40,255 bases of DNA from Hydrogenovibrio sp. UBA654 (lineage in GTDB: Bacteria; Pseudomonadota; Gammaproteobacteria; Thiomicrospirales; Thiomicrospiraceae), in the NCBI GenBank assembly GCA_002299585.1, contig DBOE01000076.1:1-40255 (forward strand). The letters run 5' to 3'. A model generated the notes under the pieces. That model did no database searches and was not told the DNA's origin. It was given only the letters and a program-made list of their open reading frames with translations. Of the stretch, positions 1-8,328 are shown in pieces. The position numbers were made by a program, and so were the translations under genes. The first letter of the stretch is position 1. Each line of letters starts with the position of its first letter.

Positions 1-679
1 TTTTAATTTGCATTTCATACTTACGAGAAAGCTCAATCATAGTTGTTAAAGCCTCAACCGTATTTACATTACTTGTTTCAAGAGCTCCGCTAACTAATTT
101 AACATTTGCCTGCTCTAGGTTATTTTCTTTACTGCGAATATGCCCATCTAAATCTTTAGTTAATTGTTTTATATCTGGTGCAACCATTTTAATTTGGTCA
201 ATATCAACCATAAAATCATTTTGAGCATCTGCTGGAATAACCGAAATAGTTCCATCTTCAGCTATTTCAATCTTTCTATACTCTGGCAAAGAAATAGGAC
301 TACCTCCTATATTTAGAATAGGGTTATTACTTCTATCAACTAACTCACCAACCGAGTTAACTCTTAAAGAAGCTGTTCTGCTCAAAGCTTCTGTCCCATC
401 CTTAGCTAAAATAGTAAAAAAACCATTTTCTTTAGTCATAACATCTAGACTTCTACCTGTAACCTTTACCGCTCCAGCAGAAAAATCTGTTGCTGGTCGC
501 TCACTTAAAGAATAAGCACGAGAATTCCAACCAGCACCTTCTACATGCTGAGCTCTAAACTGATTAAAATCTTTTTTAAAACCATCTGTATTAGCATTGG
601 CTAAGTTATTCGAATTATTAGCTTGAGCTAAACTAACTTCTTTAGCTCCACTCATAGCAATGTATAACATACGATCCAT
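1..679 (-). CDS. flgF: FlgF, flagellar proximal rod protein (3' end outside window)
   Basis: FlgF is a proximal rod subunit of the flagellar basal body, in the periplasm. The gene starts at the ATG at 677-679 and stays open to the window edge, so about 226 codons of the N-terminal part are present and the C-terminus is missing. The protein begins MDRMLYIAMSGAKE and continues with the rod/hook N-terminal heptad region (QANNSNNLANANTDGFK), typical of the FlgF/FlgG family. An AAGGA-type ribosome site lies just upstream. A terminator and its own sigma-54 promoter separate it from flgE, so it probably opens a second rod/ring operon (flgFGH...), as in Pseudomonas. The family assignment is firm; FlgF rather than FlgG rests on the MDRMLY start and its place after flgE. 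Confidence 0.93.
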   Translation of the reverse strand, partial: MDRMLYIAMSGAKEVSLAQANNSNNLANANTDGFKKDFNQFRAQHVEGAGWNSRAYSLSERPATDFSAGAVKVTGRSLDVMTKENGFFTILAKDGTEALSRTASLRVNSVGELVDRSNNPILNIGGSPISLPEYRKIEIAEDGTISVIPADAQNDFMVDIDQIKMVAPDIKQLTKDLDGHIRSKENNLEQANVKLVSGALETSNVNTVEALTTMIELSRKYEMQIK

Positions 680-823
680 TAACCTAACTTCCTTAAATAT
701 TTATTCTTAAAATTAAGCACTTAATATAATTTGACTCTTTGGTCGGTGCTTTTTGCAGCCTTTCTTTGTGTGTTAACTCTAAAGACCTATGTTTTAGGCA
801 TCTTTCATTATCACAAACAATAA

Positions 824-840
824 AGCATTTGCCATGCCAA
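824..840 (-). promoter_or_regulatory. Sigma-54 promoter of flgF
   Basis: On the minus strand the sequence reads TTGGCATGGCAAATGCT. It has the invariant GG (-24) and GC (-12) with exactly ten bases between them, as RpoN promoters require. The predicted start is near 813, giving a flgF leader of about 130 nt. Sites of the same form precede flgB and the PilZ gene, which supports a FleQ/FlrA-type flagellar cascade. Confidence 0.8.
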
Positions 841-847
841 AAAACAT

Positions 848-874
848 TAAAGATATTAAGGTAGTGGTCGATAT
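848..874 (+). promoter_or_regulatory. Sigma-28 (FliA)-like promoter facing the flgE terminator
   Basis: The plus strand reads TAAAGATA, 11 bases, then GTCGATAT. The FliA consensus is TAAAGTTT-N11-GCCGATAA. The flgM promoter in this window has the same layout and the same TGGTCGATA core. The site faces right, away from flgF, and the predicted start is near 881. No credible ORF follows before the terminator hairpin at 898-927, so any product would be an RNA of about 45-50 nt. Confidence 0.45.
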
Positions 875-897
875 ACTGATTAGGGAGGGTGTAAACA

Positions 898-927
898 AAA
901 AAGCTAGTAATAATTTACTAGCTTTTT
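898..927. terminator. Bidirectional terminator between flgE and flgF
   Basis: This is a 13-bp perfect stem, AAAAAGCTAGTAA pairing with TTACTAGCTTTTT, around a 4-base loop, with U-tracts on both strands. On the minus strand it lies 25 bases beyond the flgE stop and should end the flgBCDE transcript. On the plus strand it would end a transcript from the sigma-28-like site at 848-874. Confidence 0.85.
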
Positions 928-951
928 AAAATGAAATCTATCGCTAAAAAA

Positions 952-2541
952 CTACAGGTTTAACACTGTTTGAAATAGTGTTTGTGAAGTAGAGATTACC
1001 TGTGCACTTGCTTGATAAGTTCTTTGAGTTTGAATCATATTAACCAATTCCCCTGTAGTATCTACATTTGAATACTCAAGAGAACCAGATCTAATTTCAC
1101 CAAGACCATTACTTTGTGGAGAACCTAGTTGAGCTGAACCAGAACCAAAAGACTCTGCATAAGTTTGCCCACCTAACTTTTCTAAAGAATTTTTATCACT
1201 AAAATTACCAAGCCCTAGCTTTGCCACTGAAATTGAACGACCATTTGAATACCTTGCTTCAATTGTCCCATCAAAACCAGTATTTAAACCAACTAAATCG
1301 CCAATTTTAAACCCATTTTGCGTAACGCCTTTAGCACTATTTGACCCTGCATACTGAGTCATTTTATTAAAATCTATATTAATATTTACGGCTGTAGATT
1401 GGCTATTCCCTAATGGATCATTCGCTCCTGAAAAAGGTGTATCAATTACCCAATTTAAGGAAGCATTTAAACCTGTAGATGTCCAATCTGCACCAGGCAA
1501 ACTATTATTAGTAACTGCAACACCTACTGGTGCTGCCACACTATTTGGGGTAAGAACATCTACTAAAGTACCGTCAGTATTAAAACGCAATTCAAAAATT
1601 TGCCCCTCTATCCTATCAGTTCCTGCAGGTGCTGGTGTAGTAACAGGAGCACCTGTGGCATCAAGAAGAGCTCCTGTAGCATTAGCTACATGCCCACTAG
1701 TACTATAGGTATCAGTTTCCGCATTATGATCTTGTAAAGTGTACTGAACTATCCAACTGCTATATTTATCATTAACCCCATCACCGTTATAGTCATTACC
1801 TGAGTTAACTACTGAAACTACATCTCTTTTATAGAAGTTAGTCGTTAATCTATGCTCGCCACCTAAAGTATCATAAATATCTTTAGATATTGAAAAATCA
1901 ACCGTACCATTATAGGAATCATTGCTAACATTACCCCCATCTTCAAAGTTTACCAATTTTAATAGGTTGGCCCTACCAATTGCCCCAGGATCTGCTACAC
2001 CTGAACCATTTGTATCAACATTAATACCAATTCCGCCGTTTAAATTAATATCGTAACCCATTTCATCTGTAGCCTTAGGAATTCTATTTAAATTAGCTAA
2101 ATTTACCGATCTTAATGTGGTTTCAAATACCGGTACAGCTTCGGAAGAAACTGTTTGATCAAGTAAATAACCTTGTAACTCGTTACCAGATTGATCAGTA
2201 ATAAAGCCATCTTTATCTAATTTAAAAGATCCATTACGCGTATAAACATTTGGATATTTATTTGAGGCATCATTTAAAACAAAAAATCCTTCTCCATCAA
2301 TAGCAAAATCTAAATCTCTACCTGTTCCATTAATTGTGCCCTGACCAAAGTCTTGGGTATAAGATTCAACCATTACTCCATTACCTGGGGAGTTTTGCGA
2401 CCCAGAAAATAAATCAGCAAATTCTGCTCTTGAGCTTTTAAACCCAACTGTTTGAGCATTTGCTAAGTTGTTCGAAATAGTTGCTAAACCATTCGATGCG
2501 GCATTAATTCCACTTAGTGCATTTAAATCAAATGAGGCCAC
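952..2541 (-). CDS. flgE: FlgE, flagellar hook protein
   Basis: FlgE polymerises into the flagellar hook outside the cell. At 529 residues it is longer than the roughly 400-residue E. coli protein; the extra length lies in the exposed middle domains (about residues 150-400). The conserved ends are present: near the start GINAASNGLATISNNLANA and the VGFK motif, and at the end TTGELVNMIQTQRTYQASA, which form the coiled-coil core. The start is GTG at 2541 (protein begins MASFDLNALSG), chosen because a strong AAAGGAG site lies seven bases upstream. It is the last gene of flgBCDE, 28 bases after flgD, and is followed by a strong terminator. Confidence 0.96.
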   Translation of the reverse strand: MASFDLNALSGINAASNGLATISNNLANAQTVGFKSSRAEFADLFSGSQNSPGNGVMVESYTQDFGQGTINGTGRDLDFAIDGEGFFVLNDASNKYPNVYTRNGSFKLDKDGFITDQSGNELQGYLLDQTVSSEAVPVFETTLRSVNLANLNRIPKATDEMGYDINLNGGIGINVDTNGSGVADPGAIGRANLLKLVNFEDGGNVSNDSYNGTVDFSISKDIYDTLGGEHRLTTNFYKRDVVSVVNSGNDYNGDGVNDKYSSWIVQYTLQDHNAETDTYSTSGHVANATGALLDATGAPVTTPAPAGTDRIEGQIFELRFNTDGTLVDVLTPNSVAAPVGVAVTNNSLPGADWTSTGLNASLNWVIDTPFSGANDPLGNSQSTAVNINIDFNKMTQYAGSNSAKGVTQNGFKIGDLVGLNTGFDGTIEARYSNGRSISVAKLGLGNFSDKNSLEKLGGQTYAESFGSGSAQLGSPQSNGLGEIRSGSLEYSNVDTTGELVNMIQTQRTYQASAQVISTSQTLFQTVLNL

Positions 2542-2569
2542 AAGGCTTCTCCTTTAAAAAATAATAAAA

Positions 2570-3247
2570 TTACAAACTAATTTCTTTAACTTCACTCATT
2601 GCAATTTTTTGACCAGTAGCAAGAGTTAAAATTGTAGTACCGTCTTTCTCAATCGATACGCCTTTTACTTTTGATGGCACAACGGTATTAATCGACTGTT
2701 TTTCACCATTGGCATCCGTTCCATACACTATTATATCAAACTGCCCAGAGTCCATAACAACTCCAGAATCATCCATACCGTCCCAAGTAACCAAGCTTTT
2801 TCCAGAGGATAAATTACCAACGTCTAACTCCTCAACTACACCGTTCTTATCAGAAATAACCACTTTCACATCGCTTAAAGGTTTATCTGACGACAGGTTC
2901 ATACTAGTATCTTGCCCAGATGTATGGCTAATTTGAGTCCCTTCTACCTGTACTTTTTTGCCCATTAACGATGCTGCTTGCATGGTTTGCATAGATCTAA
3001 AACCAGCTGCCATCGCGGCTATTGATTCATTCATATTATTTGTTGATTCAAGTTGACTCATTTGAGTAAGGTCGGTTACAAAACTTGATGGATCAACTGG
3101 CTTACTCGGATCTTGATTTCTTAACTGGGTCGTTAATAACAAAAGAAACTCTGCTTGTCCCATTTCTTTAGTTGGTGCAAATTGCGCTGAATTTGATCCT
3201 TGTTGTAATTGAGAACGAAAATCCGCACTGCTAATGTTAACTGCCAT
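2570..3247 (-). CDS. flgD: FlgD, hook-assembly scaffold (hook cap)
   Basis: FlgD caps the growing hook and is needed for FlgE polymerisation. The 225-residue protein has the family N-terminus with the motif EMGQAEFLLLLTTQLRNQDPSKP (about residues 28-50) and QMSQLESTNN after it. Next comes the FlgD Ig/Tudor-like region (about 95-200), including the segment VVWDGMD-like VTWDGMDDSG. The ATG at 3247 has a GAGGT ribosome site. The gene lies 10 bases after flgC and 28 before flgE, in the flgBCDE operon. The ORF on the opposite strand inside it is a shadow. Confidence 0.95.
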   Translation of the reverse strand: MAVNISSADFRSQLQQGSNSAQFAPTKEMGQAEFLLLLTTQLRNQDPSKPVDPSSFVTDLTQMSQLESTNNMNESIAAMAAGFRSMQTMQAASLMGKKVQVEGTQISHTSGQDTSMNLSSDKPLSDVKVVISDKNGVVEELDVGNLSSGKSLVTWDGMDDSGVVMDSGQFDIIVYGTDANGEKQSINTVVPSKVKGVSIEKDGTTILTLATGQKIAMSEVKEISL

Positions 3248-3257
3248 AATTTAACCT

Positions 3258-3668
3258 CTAATTTTTGCCTAATTGAATAGTTCTAAGTAATAATTGTTTT
3301 GTGGTGTTCATAACTTCAATATTTGTTTCATAAGCTCTTGAAGCGTCTAACATATTGGCCATCTCTTCAACCACATTAACATTGGGTCTAAAAATGTAAC
3401 CTTCTTTATTTGCCATCGGATGATTGGGGTTATATTCCATCTTCAAAGGCTCTTGGCTTTCAACCATTTTATGGATTTTAACTCCACCAATTTGCCCATT
3501 CTGTTCATTCAAAATAGTTTCAAATACTGGTTGCTTTGAGCGATAAGTATCTTCAGAATTTGAGCTAATACTATTTACATTAGCTATATTAGAGGCAATA
3601 GCATTTAATCTTACTGTTTGTACATGCATGCCTGTTGCTGAAATATCTAAAGTTGGAAATACTGCCAT
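3258..3668 (-). CDS. flgC: FlgC, flagellar proximal rod protein
   Basis: FlgC is a proximal rod subunit between the MS ring and the distal rod. The protein is 136 residues, normal for the family. It starts with the rod motif GMHVQTVRLNAIASNIANVN and ends with MANMLDASRAYETNIEVMNTTK, the paired terminal helices of rod proteins. The middle contains the family phrase NPNHPMANKEGYIFRPNVN. The start is the ATG at 3668 behind a GGGGCGG ribosome site. It lies 24 bases after flgB and 10 before flgD. Confidence 0.96.
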   Translation of the reverse strand: MAVFPTLDISATGMHVQTVRLNAIASNIANVNSISSNSEDTYRSKQPVFETILNEQNGQIGGVKIHKMVESQEPLKMEYNPNHPMANKEGYIFRPNVNVVEEMANMLDASRAYETNIEVMNTTKQLLLRTIQLGKN

Positions 3669-3692
3669 AATGCCGCCCCTACCTACTCATAT

Positions 3693-4094
3693 TTATTCGC
3701 CACGCAAAGCGCCACGAACTCCTTTAATTCTAGAATTAATCCACTCAAGAGTTGCTTGATACTGCATAGCATTTTCCATAAATTTTGCTTTTTCAATATG
3801 AGTTTCAACTGTGTTGCCATCTAATGATGGTTGCGTTGGCACCCGATATTTCAAAAACTCTGAGGTATTAAATTCTGCAAATCCGTTAATATGTTTAGAA
3901 TTAGTTTTAGCTAGACTAGTATTAAACTTTTTAGTCCCTAATTCTTCTTGAACCGCACTCATTTGCTTACGCCAATCTAAATCTCTAGCCTTAAAATTTG
4001 GGGTATCAGCATTTGCTAAATTATTAGCTAACATTGATTGGCGCTCTTTTCTAACCGCTAAAGCCTGTTCATGTATTCCAAAAATTGATCCCAT
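3693..4094 (-). CDS. flgB: FlgB, flagellar proximal rod protein
   Basis: FlgB is the rod subunit nearest the MS ring. The roughly 133-residue protein has the N-terminal rod motif RQSMLANNLANADTPNFKARD and a C-terminal helix containing NAMQYQATLEWINSRIKG. I prefer the ATG at 4094, eight bases after an AGG on the minus strand; a GTG one codon earlier (4097) is also possible. It is the first gene of flgBCDE and has a sigma-54 promoter about 60 bases upstream. Confidence 0.95.
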   Translation of the reverse strand: MGSIFGIHEQALAVRKERQSMLANNLANADTPNFKARDLDWRKQMSAVQEELGTKKFNTSLAKTNSKHINGFAEFNTSEFLKYRVPTQPSLDGNTVETHIEKAKFMENAMQYQATLEWINSRIKGVRGALRGE

Positions 4095-4153
4095 CACTTA
4101 TACCTATTAGATAAATTAGCTAAATTAACTAAAATTAATATTAGAAATAACAA

Positions 4154-4170
4154 AGCAATCTAAATGCCAA
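4154..4170 (-). promoter_or_regulatory. Sigma-54 promoter of flgBCDE
   Basis: The minus strand reads TTGGCATTTAGATTGCT, with GG and GC at the exact -24/-12 spacing and the consensus TTGCT right half. The predicted start is near 4143, about 50 bases upstream of the flgB ATG. Because of this site, the open frame that spans it on the same strand is unlikely to be a gene. Confidence 0.85.
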
Positions 4171-4204
4171 AAATGATTTTTTTGGCTAAAATAATAAAAG
4201 AATC

Positions 4205-4217
4205 GCCGAATATCGGC
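4205..4217 (-). terminator. Possible weak terminator after flgT
   Basis: The minus strand reads GCCGATATTCGGC, a 5-bp GC-rich stem with a 3-base loop, followed by GATTCTTTTATTATTTT. It lies about 95 bases after the flgT stop and just upstream of the flgB promoter, so it would separate cheV-flgT from flgBCDE. The short stem and interrupted U-tract keep confidence low. Confidence 0.4.
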
Positions 4218-4244
4218 AGTAAACATGAAAACTTTAAAAAATAA

Positions 4245-4265
4245 TTTAAGAATCCTCTGATTAAG
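4245..4265. repeat. Solo, degenerate copy of the MITE terminal repeat
   Basis: TTAAGAATCCTCTGATTAAG resembles the end of the 165-bp hairpin element at 9049-9213 (TTAAGGAGCCACTGAA) and is closer still to the solo end at 31707. No matching inverted end is found nearby, so it looks like an old remnant in the flgT-flgB gap. Confidence 0.4.
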
Positions 4266-4312
4266 TAGGGTTAGGGTTAGACTTATAAAAACTGGAAAGA
4301 AATGGTTTATTC

Positions 4313-5584
4313 TTACCAAGAACGAACTTGGTCACCAACTTGAATTAAACCATTTTTACTAATAACTTCAGCCACTGCAAATTTAGCTTTAATTCTGGTT
4401 ATTTTTAAAAAGCCAACAGGTTTTGAATCAGTACCAAGGTTTATGCCTGATCTAATAACTTGGCGACCAAACTTATGATAAACCGTTAATTGATCACCAA
4501 CTTTAGCACCAGACTTAGCAGATAAAAATAGGATATATTCATCATCACGAATATCAATAATATTAGACTGCAGAGATTTACACTGTAAAAACTGATAAAT
4601 ATCCGCACTACTTTGTTCAAGCATTGCACTAAATACCATACCGACATCTGTGGCAAAAAAAGAATTACTACCAAAAGGGCGATTCAAACCAACACTAACA
4701 TCGCCTTTAATATCAAAACCATGCTTTTTTTGATAGACAACTTGTGCAGCAGATAAATCAACCATAAAGCTCTCTACCTCTAGATAACGAGCATCAGGTT
4801 TTATTTCTTGGTTATAAAACTTCTTCACATCTGTCCACAAACCATGCTCTTCATTATGGCGAGAAACCGTACGAATTACATTTAATAATAAATACTGTGC
4901 TCCAGTATTATTTATAATTGGGTCTAAGGTTTTTCTATCTAAATTTGGCAATAAGATCTGCCTAGCATCTTGTAAATGACTACCAGAATGTAGCAAGTCT
5001 ATATTATTATAACCTTTGTTTTGTAACCTACGCTTTAACTCTAATTGGTAACCTGATCTCAAATTAGCAATATCTCTTGCTCCGTAACTATCTGCCAATA
5101 ACACCTGAGCAACTACTATTTTAGGTTGTAAATAATTACCTAAAATATTATCACAGGTGGCTGGATTTTCTGTTAAACATATATCCATAGTTACTTGATA
5201 GCTTGTAGGTTGGATATTTTTTAGCGGCATTCCAGAGCTATCAAACTGTTTATTAAAGCTCAACTCTTGCATACCTTCATTAATGATTTTAAAACTAGAT
5301 ACTTTAGATTGCGTAGTAAAACGAGTTATGTCTTTTTTTAAAGAAAAATTATTCAATTCAAGAGAGGAACTAATTTTTAAGTTATTGTGCATGCTGGCAT
5401 TTTTTAAGGCATTTTTTATTGCCATCTGCCGAGCAAATTTTTCAGACACTCCTTCTACTGAAGAAGTTCCTACTACAGTAGAACATTTGATTGGATAAAT
5501 ATCTTTCGCAAATAAAGATTTATTTGCTACAAAAACCAAGCAAAAACTAACTATATAAAAAATTAAACTAATCTGTTTTTTCAT
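4313..5584 (-). CDS. flgT: FlgT, flagellar H-ring protein
   Basis: FlgT forms the H-ring outside the LP-ring of fast polar flagella in Vibrio and its relatives, and helps place the stator-binding T-ring. The 423-residue protein has a signal peptide (about residues 1-26, ending SLFA-K). An FlgT N-terminal domain follows (about 30-130, with the pattern ARQMAIKNALKNAS). A middle domain with a conserved RSGYQLELKRRL segment comes next. A C-terminal domain (about 355-423) is built from GAKVGDQLTVYHK and ends VGDQVRSW. It overlaps the cheV stop by ATGA, so the two are translationally coupled. In Vibrio flgT sits near flgOP and flgNMA, while cheR lies between cheV and flgB; here flgT takes that place. 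Function is inferred from family and position. Confidence 0.82.
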   Translation of the reverse strand: MKKQISLIFYIVSFCLVFVANKSLFAKDIYPIKCSTVVGTSSVEGVSEKFARQMAIKNALKNASMHNNLKISSSLELNNFSLKKDITRFTTQSKVSSFKIINEGMQELSFNKQFDSSGMPLKNIQPTSYQVTMDICLTENPATCDNILGNYLQPKIVVAQVLLADSYGARDIANLRSGYQLELKRRLQNKGYNNIDLLHSGSHLQDARQILLPNLDRKTLDPIINNTGAQYLLLNVIRTVSRHNEEHGLWTDVKKFYNQEIKPDARYLEVESFMVDLSAAQVVYQKKHGFDIKGDVSVGLNRPFGSNSFFATDVGMVFSAMLEQSSADIYQFLQCKSLQSNIIDIRDDEYILFLSAKSGAKVGDQLTVYHKFGRQVIRSGINLGTDSKPVGFLKITRIKAKFAVAEVISKNGLIQVGDQVRSW

Positions 5585-6549
5585 TTTTTTTTAGAATATT
5601 TAGTGGCCTCATTAATTCTATCTACTATTACCTGCCCTAATTCTTCAGGATTCCATTTTGAAAGAAATTTATCAGCTCCAACCTTCTTAGTTAGATTATC
5701 GTTAAATCCACCGCTTAAAGAAGAGCTTAAAACCACATACAAATCAGCTAACCGTGGATCTTTTCTAATGCATTTTGTTAGAGTATAACCATCCATTTCA
5801 GGCATTTCAATGTCAGATATTATCATTAATATACGGCTATTAACAGAGCCAGCAATTCCTTTTTCTGCTTCATCAGCCCATTTTTTAAGAAATTCTAAGG
5901 CTAACTTACCATTATGTAAGATATTACTAGCCACTCCTAATTTATCCAAAATAGACTTTAACTGACCTCGTGCTACAGATGAGTCATCAGCGGCAAGTAC
6001 AAAAAATTCATTATCACCAATTACACCTTTATTTTTTCTAATAAAATCATCAGAAACGGCTACTTTAGTGCCTGCGACTTCGGTTAACACCTTTTCAACA
6101 TCAACTATTTGTACAATTTCATCATGTGCTCTAGTAATACTTGTTAGATAGTTTACATTAGTTAAGGTGTCTGGTGGTGGTAAAATATCATCCCATTTTA
6201 AATGAACAATTCTATCAACATCGTCTACTATAAAACCTTGCATAGAGCTATTAAATTCAGTAACTATTGTTAAACTTTTTAGATAGTCTTCGGGCTTTAT
6301 TGGCTCTAAGCCTAATGATTTAGCTAAATCAATCATTGGTGTTGTTTTACCACGAATATCTGCCACTCCAGCTATTATTGGATCGGCCTTAGGAACACTA
6401 GAGATTGCTGGAGTTCTAATGACCTCCCTTACTTTAAATACATTAATTCCAAATAATTGTTCGCCTCTAATCTTGAACAACAACAATTCCATACGATTCA
6501 TTCCCGCAAGAGATGTTCTGTTATCAACTTTTTTTAGAAAATCTGACAT
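5581..6549 (-). CDS. cheV: CheV, CheW-receiver hybrid chemotaxis coupling protein
   Basis: CheV couples chemoreceptors to the CheA kinase and is tuned by phosphorylation of its receiver domain. The 322-residue protein has an N-terminal CheW domain (about 18-160, with FGINVFKVREVI and ADIRGKTTPMIDL). A receiver domain follows (about 182-315) with the acidic pair D188/D189, the phospho-acceptor D246 in ISDIEMPEMDGY, and a lysine in KFLSKW. Length and domain order are typical. It diverges from flgA and overlaps flgT by four bases. The cheV-flgA-flgM-flgN-PilZ neighbourhood matches Pseudomonas and Vibrio, but no cheR is present in the window. Confidence 0.95.
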   Translation of the reverse strand: MSDFLKKVDNRTSLAGMNRMELLLFKIRGEQLFGINVFKVREVIRTPAISSVPKADPIIAGVADIRGKTTPMIDLAKSLGLEPIKPEDYLKSLTIVTEFNSSMQGFIVDDVDRIVHLKWDDILPPPDTLTNVNYLTSITRAHDEIVQIVDVEKVLTEVAGTKVAVSDDFIRKNKGVIGDNEFFVLAADDSSVARGQLKSILDKLGVASNILHNGKLALEFLKKWADEAEKGIAGSVNSRILMIISDIEMPEMDGYTLTKCIRKDPRLADLYVVLSSSLSGGFNDNLTKKVGADKFLSKWNPEELGQVIVDRINEATKYSKKK

Positions 6550-6653
6550 ATTAAAGCCACCTTTTATAACAATTTTAATTTTTTTAAGTTACTATAAACT
6601 AATAATTTTAAACAAATTTAAAAGACATAAATACAATTTAATTAAGGATTAAA

Positions 6654-7385
6654 ATGAAAAATTCTTATTTTCTTCATTTAATATTTCAAAGTACTATAAG
6701 TGTATTATTAGCTATTTTTTATACCTGTTCTTTTGCGAAAAACTCACAACAAAACAACCAAATTCAATCACAACAAAAACTTAATGATCTTGTGCTTGAA
6801 CATCTAAAGCAAAAAACTTACCAAAAAATAAAGAACAGAGTTATTTCAATAAATAAAATTAGTGAAAGACTGAAACTTTCTGTTTGTAAAAATAAAATTG
6901 AATTAAGTGATAATGACCCCTACAAACTATTAGGCAGAACAACAATAAAACTTAGTTGCTCACAACCAAAATGGAAACTATATGTTACCGCAAATATTAA
7001 TGGTGATTTGCCTGTTGTTGTAGCCACTAAAGGAATTATAAAACAAACTGTTATTAAAGAGTCTGACATAAAAACAATATATATGCCGTATAAAAAAGTT
7101 AAACCTGCCGCTATGAAAGATTTAAACTCGGTTATTGGCATGCGTAGCAAAAAAACAATCTACTCAAATACAATAATTACCATAAATATGTTACAACCAC
7201 CCTATTTAGTTTTCAAAAATCAGCCGATAACTATTGTGTCCTATATTAGAAACTTAAAAGTTACTTCTAAAGGAATTGCTTTAAAAAGTGGCACAGAGCA
7301 GGAACAGATACCATTTAGAAATATTTCTTCCAAAAAAATATTAAAAGGTATAGTTATTGCTCCTAATACAGTTTTAGTTAACTGA
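6654..7385 (+). CDS. flgA: FlgA, P-ring assembly chaperone
   Basis: FlgA is a periplasmic chaperone for assembly of the FlgI P-ring. The 243-residue protein has a signal peptide (about 1-28, ending CSFA-K), then an N-terminal region with two cysteines (LSVCKNKIEL and IKLSCSQPKW). The C-terminal SAF/FlgA domain (about 125-243) includes GIIKQTVIKESDI and MRSKKTIYSNTIIT. The start ATG at 6654 has an AAGGA site. It diverges from cheV across about 100 AT-rich bases in which I found no sigma-54 or sigma-28 site. The next gene, flgM, has its own promoter. Confidence 0.9.
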   Translation: MKNSYFLHLIFQSTISVLLAIFYTCSFAKNSQQNNQIQSQQKLNDLVLEHLKQKTYQKIKNRVISINKISERLKLSVCKNKIELSDNDPYKLLGRTTIKLSCSQPKWKLYVTANINGDLPVVVATKGIIKQTVIKESDIKTIYMPYKKVKPAAMKDLNSVIGMRSKKTIYSNTIITINMLQPPYLVFKNQPITIVSYIRNLKVTSKGIALKSGTEQEQIPFRNISSKKILKGIVIAPNTVLVN

Positions 7386-7407
7386 GTAAATAATTTAATA
7401 AAAAAAT

Positions 7408-7434
7408 TAAAGTTGTTTATGCATTGGTCGATAC
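7408..7434 (+). promoter_or_regulatory. Sigma-28 (FliA) promoter of flgM
   Basis: TAAAGTTG, 11 bases, then GTCGATAC closely matches the FliA consensus TAAAGTTT-N11-GCCGATAA. The predicted start is near 7441, about 55 bases before flgM. Control of the anti-sigma-28 gene by sigma-28 itself is the established feedback in enteric bacteria, Vibrio and Pseudomonas. Confidence 0.8.
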
Positions 7435-7496
7435 AAGCAGTAGAAAGTTATTAACTTTTAAATTAGAATATCAATTAAAGTAATAAGGAAAGTATT

Positions 7497-7790
7497 ATGG
7501 ACATTAAAAATATTGCAGGTGGTTTAAATACCAGAACTATAGATAATCAGAGCCAAACCACAAAAAATAACTCCCCGCAAGGACCAAGCTCAACCAAGAA
7601 TGTGGCTGATCAAGTAACTATTTCGTCTTCTGTAAAAGATTTAGAACAACAGGCAAAAACTAGTTCTGTTGACAATTCTGTGCGTATAGAAGAACTAAAA
7701 CAAGCAATTAAAGATGGTAACTATCAAGTTGATGCTGAAAAAGTTGCTACTAAATTAATTGAAACTGAACTACTAATAGCTGGATCTTAA
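7497..7790 (+). CDS. flgM: FlgM, anti-sigma-28 factor
   Basis: FlgM binds and inhibits FliA until the hook is complete, when it is exported. The 97-residue protein has the expected disordered, polar N-terminal half and a C-terminal FliA-binding region with DQVTISS followed by RIEELKQAIKDGNYQVDAEKVATKLI. Size is typical. An AAGGAAAG ribosome site precedes the ATG. It is directly followed by flgN (4-base gap) and is driven by the sigma-28 site at 7408-7434. Confidence 0.93.
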   Translation: MDIKNIAGGLNTRTIDNQSQTTKNNSPQGPSSTKNVADQVTISSSVKDLEQQAKTSSVDNSVRIEELKQAIKDGNYQVDAEKVATKLIETELLIAGS

Positions 7791-7794
7791 GATA

Positions 7795-8277
7795 ATGACA
7801 CAAGTGATTATTGATATAAACAAACTTTCCAAAAACATCAATAACCTACTTGAGTTATTAACTCAATTTGAAGATTCTCTTAATTTAGAAACAAGCATAT
7901 TAAACTCTTCAGATACCTCCGCTTTAACCAATATAGTTCTCAAAAAACAAAAAATAGCTGAACAAATAGAATTATTATTTTTAGATATTTCTCAAAACAC
8001 CCAAGATAAGAACTTTTCTTTGCATAGCTTTATGGCCGCCGATGATTTTAAGTTACTGCCATTAGATATTAAAAAAACCTTCAAAAAAACATCTTTAAAA
8101 GTGGCTGCTTGTTATGATAAAAATACTGCTAATGGTATATCTCTACAAGCCTTAAATAATTTAAACAAAACTCTTTTACAACTCTTTAAAGGGCAAGATC
8201 CAAAAAATAAAACCTATACATCTTCTGGTGGTTCAACTTCTGCTACCAATACACCTAATTCTCTTGGTAAAGCTTAG
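7795..8277 (+). CDS. flgN: FlgN, export chaperone for FlgK/FlgL
   Basis: FlgN is the cytoplasmic chaperone that delivers the hook-filament junction proteins to the flagellar export gate. The 160-residue product is weakly conserved, as usual for the family. It is a helical protein with leucine-rich heptads near the start (LSKNINNLLELLTQFEDSL) and a KKQKIAEQIELLFLDI segment typical of FlgN. The C-terminus is a flexible S/T/N-rich tail. Identification relies on helix pattern, length and position right after flgM. Confidence 0.8.
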   Translation: MTQVIIDINKLSKNINNLLELLTQFEDSLNLETSILNSSDTSALTNIVLKKQKIAEQIELLFLDISQNTQDKNFSLHSFMAADDFKLLPLDIKKTFKKTSLKVAACYDKNTANGISLQALNNLNKTLLQLFKGQDPKNKTYTSSGGSTSATNTPNSLGKA

Positions 8278-8328
8278 CAAAAACTAATATCCAAGTCCAT
8301 ATTTCTAAATGGCGATTTGAGTAATATT

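Noticed and set aside
931..963. 10-codon frame (MKSIAKKLQV) after the flgE/flgF terminator
   Set aside because: It lies beyond the terminator, has no ribosome site and overlaps the flgE end.
4265..4280. Telomere-like GGGTTAGGGTTAG
   Set aside because: Only two units, with no further structure; chance is likely.
4125..4319. 64-codon minus-strand frame upstream of flgB
   Set aside because: It spans the sigma-54 promoter, a hairpin and a repeat end, its protein looks like translated non-coding DNA, and it overlaps the flgT end.
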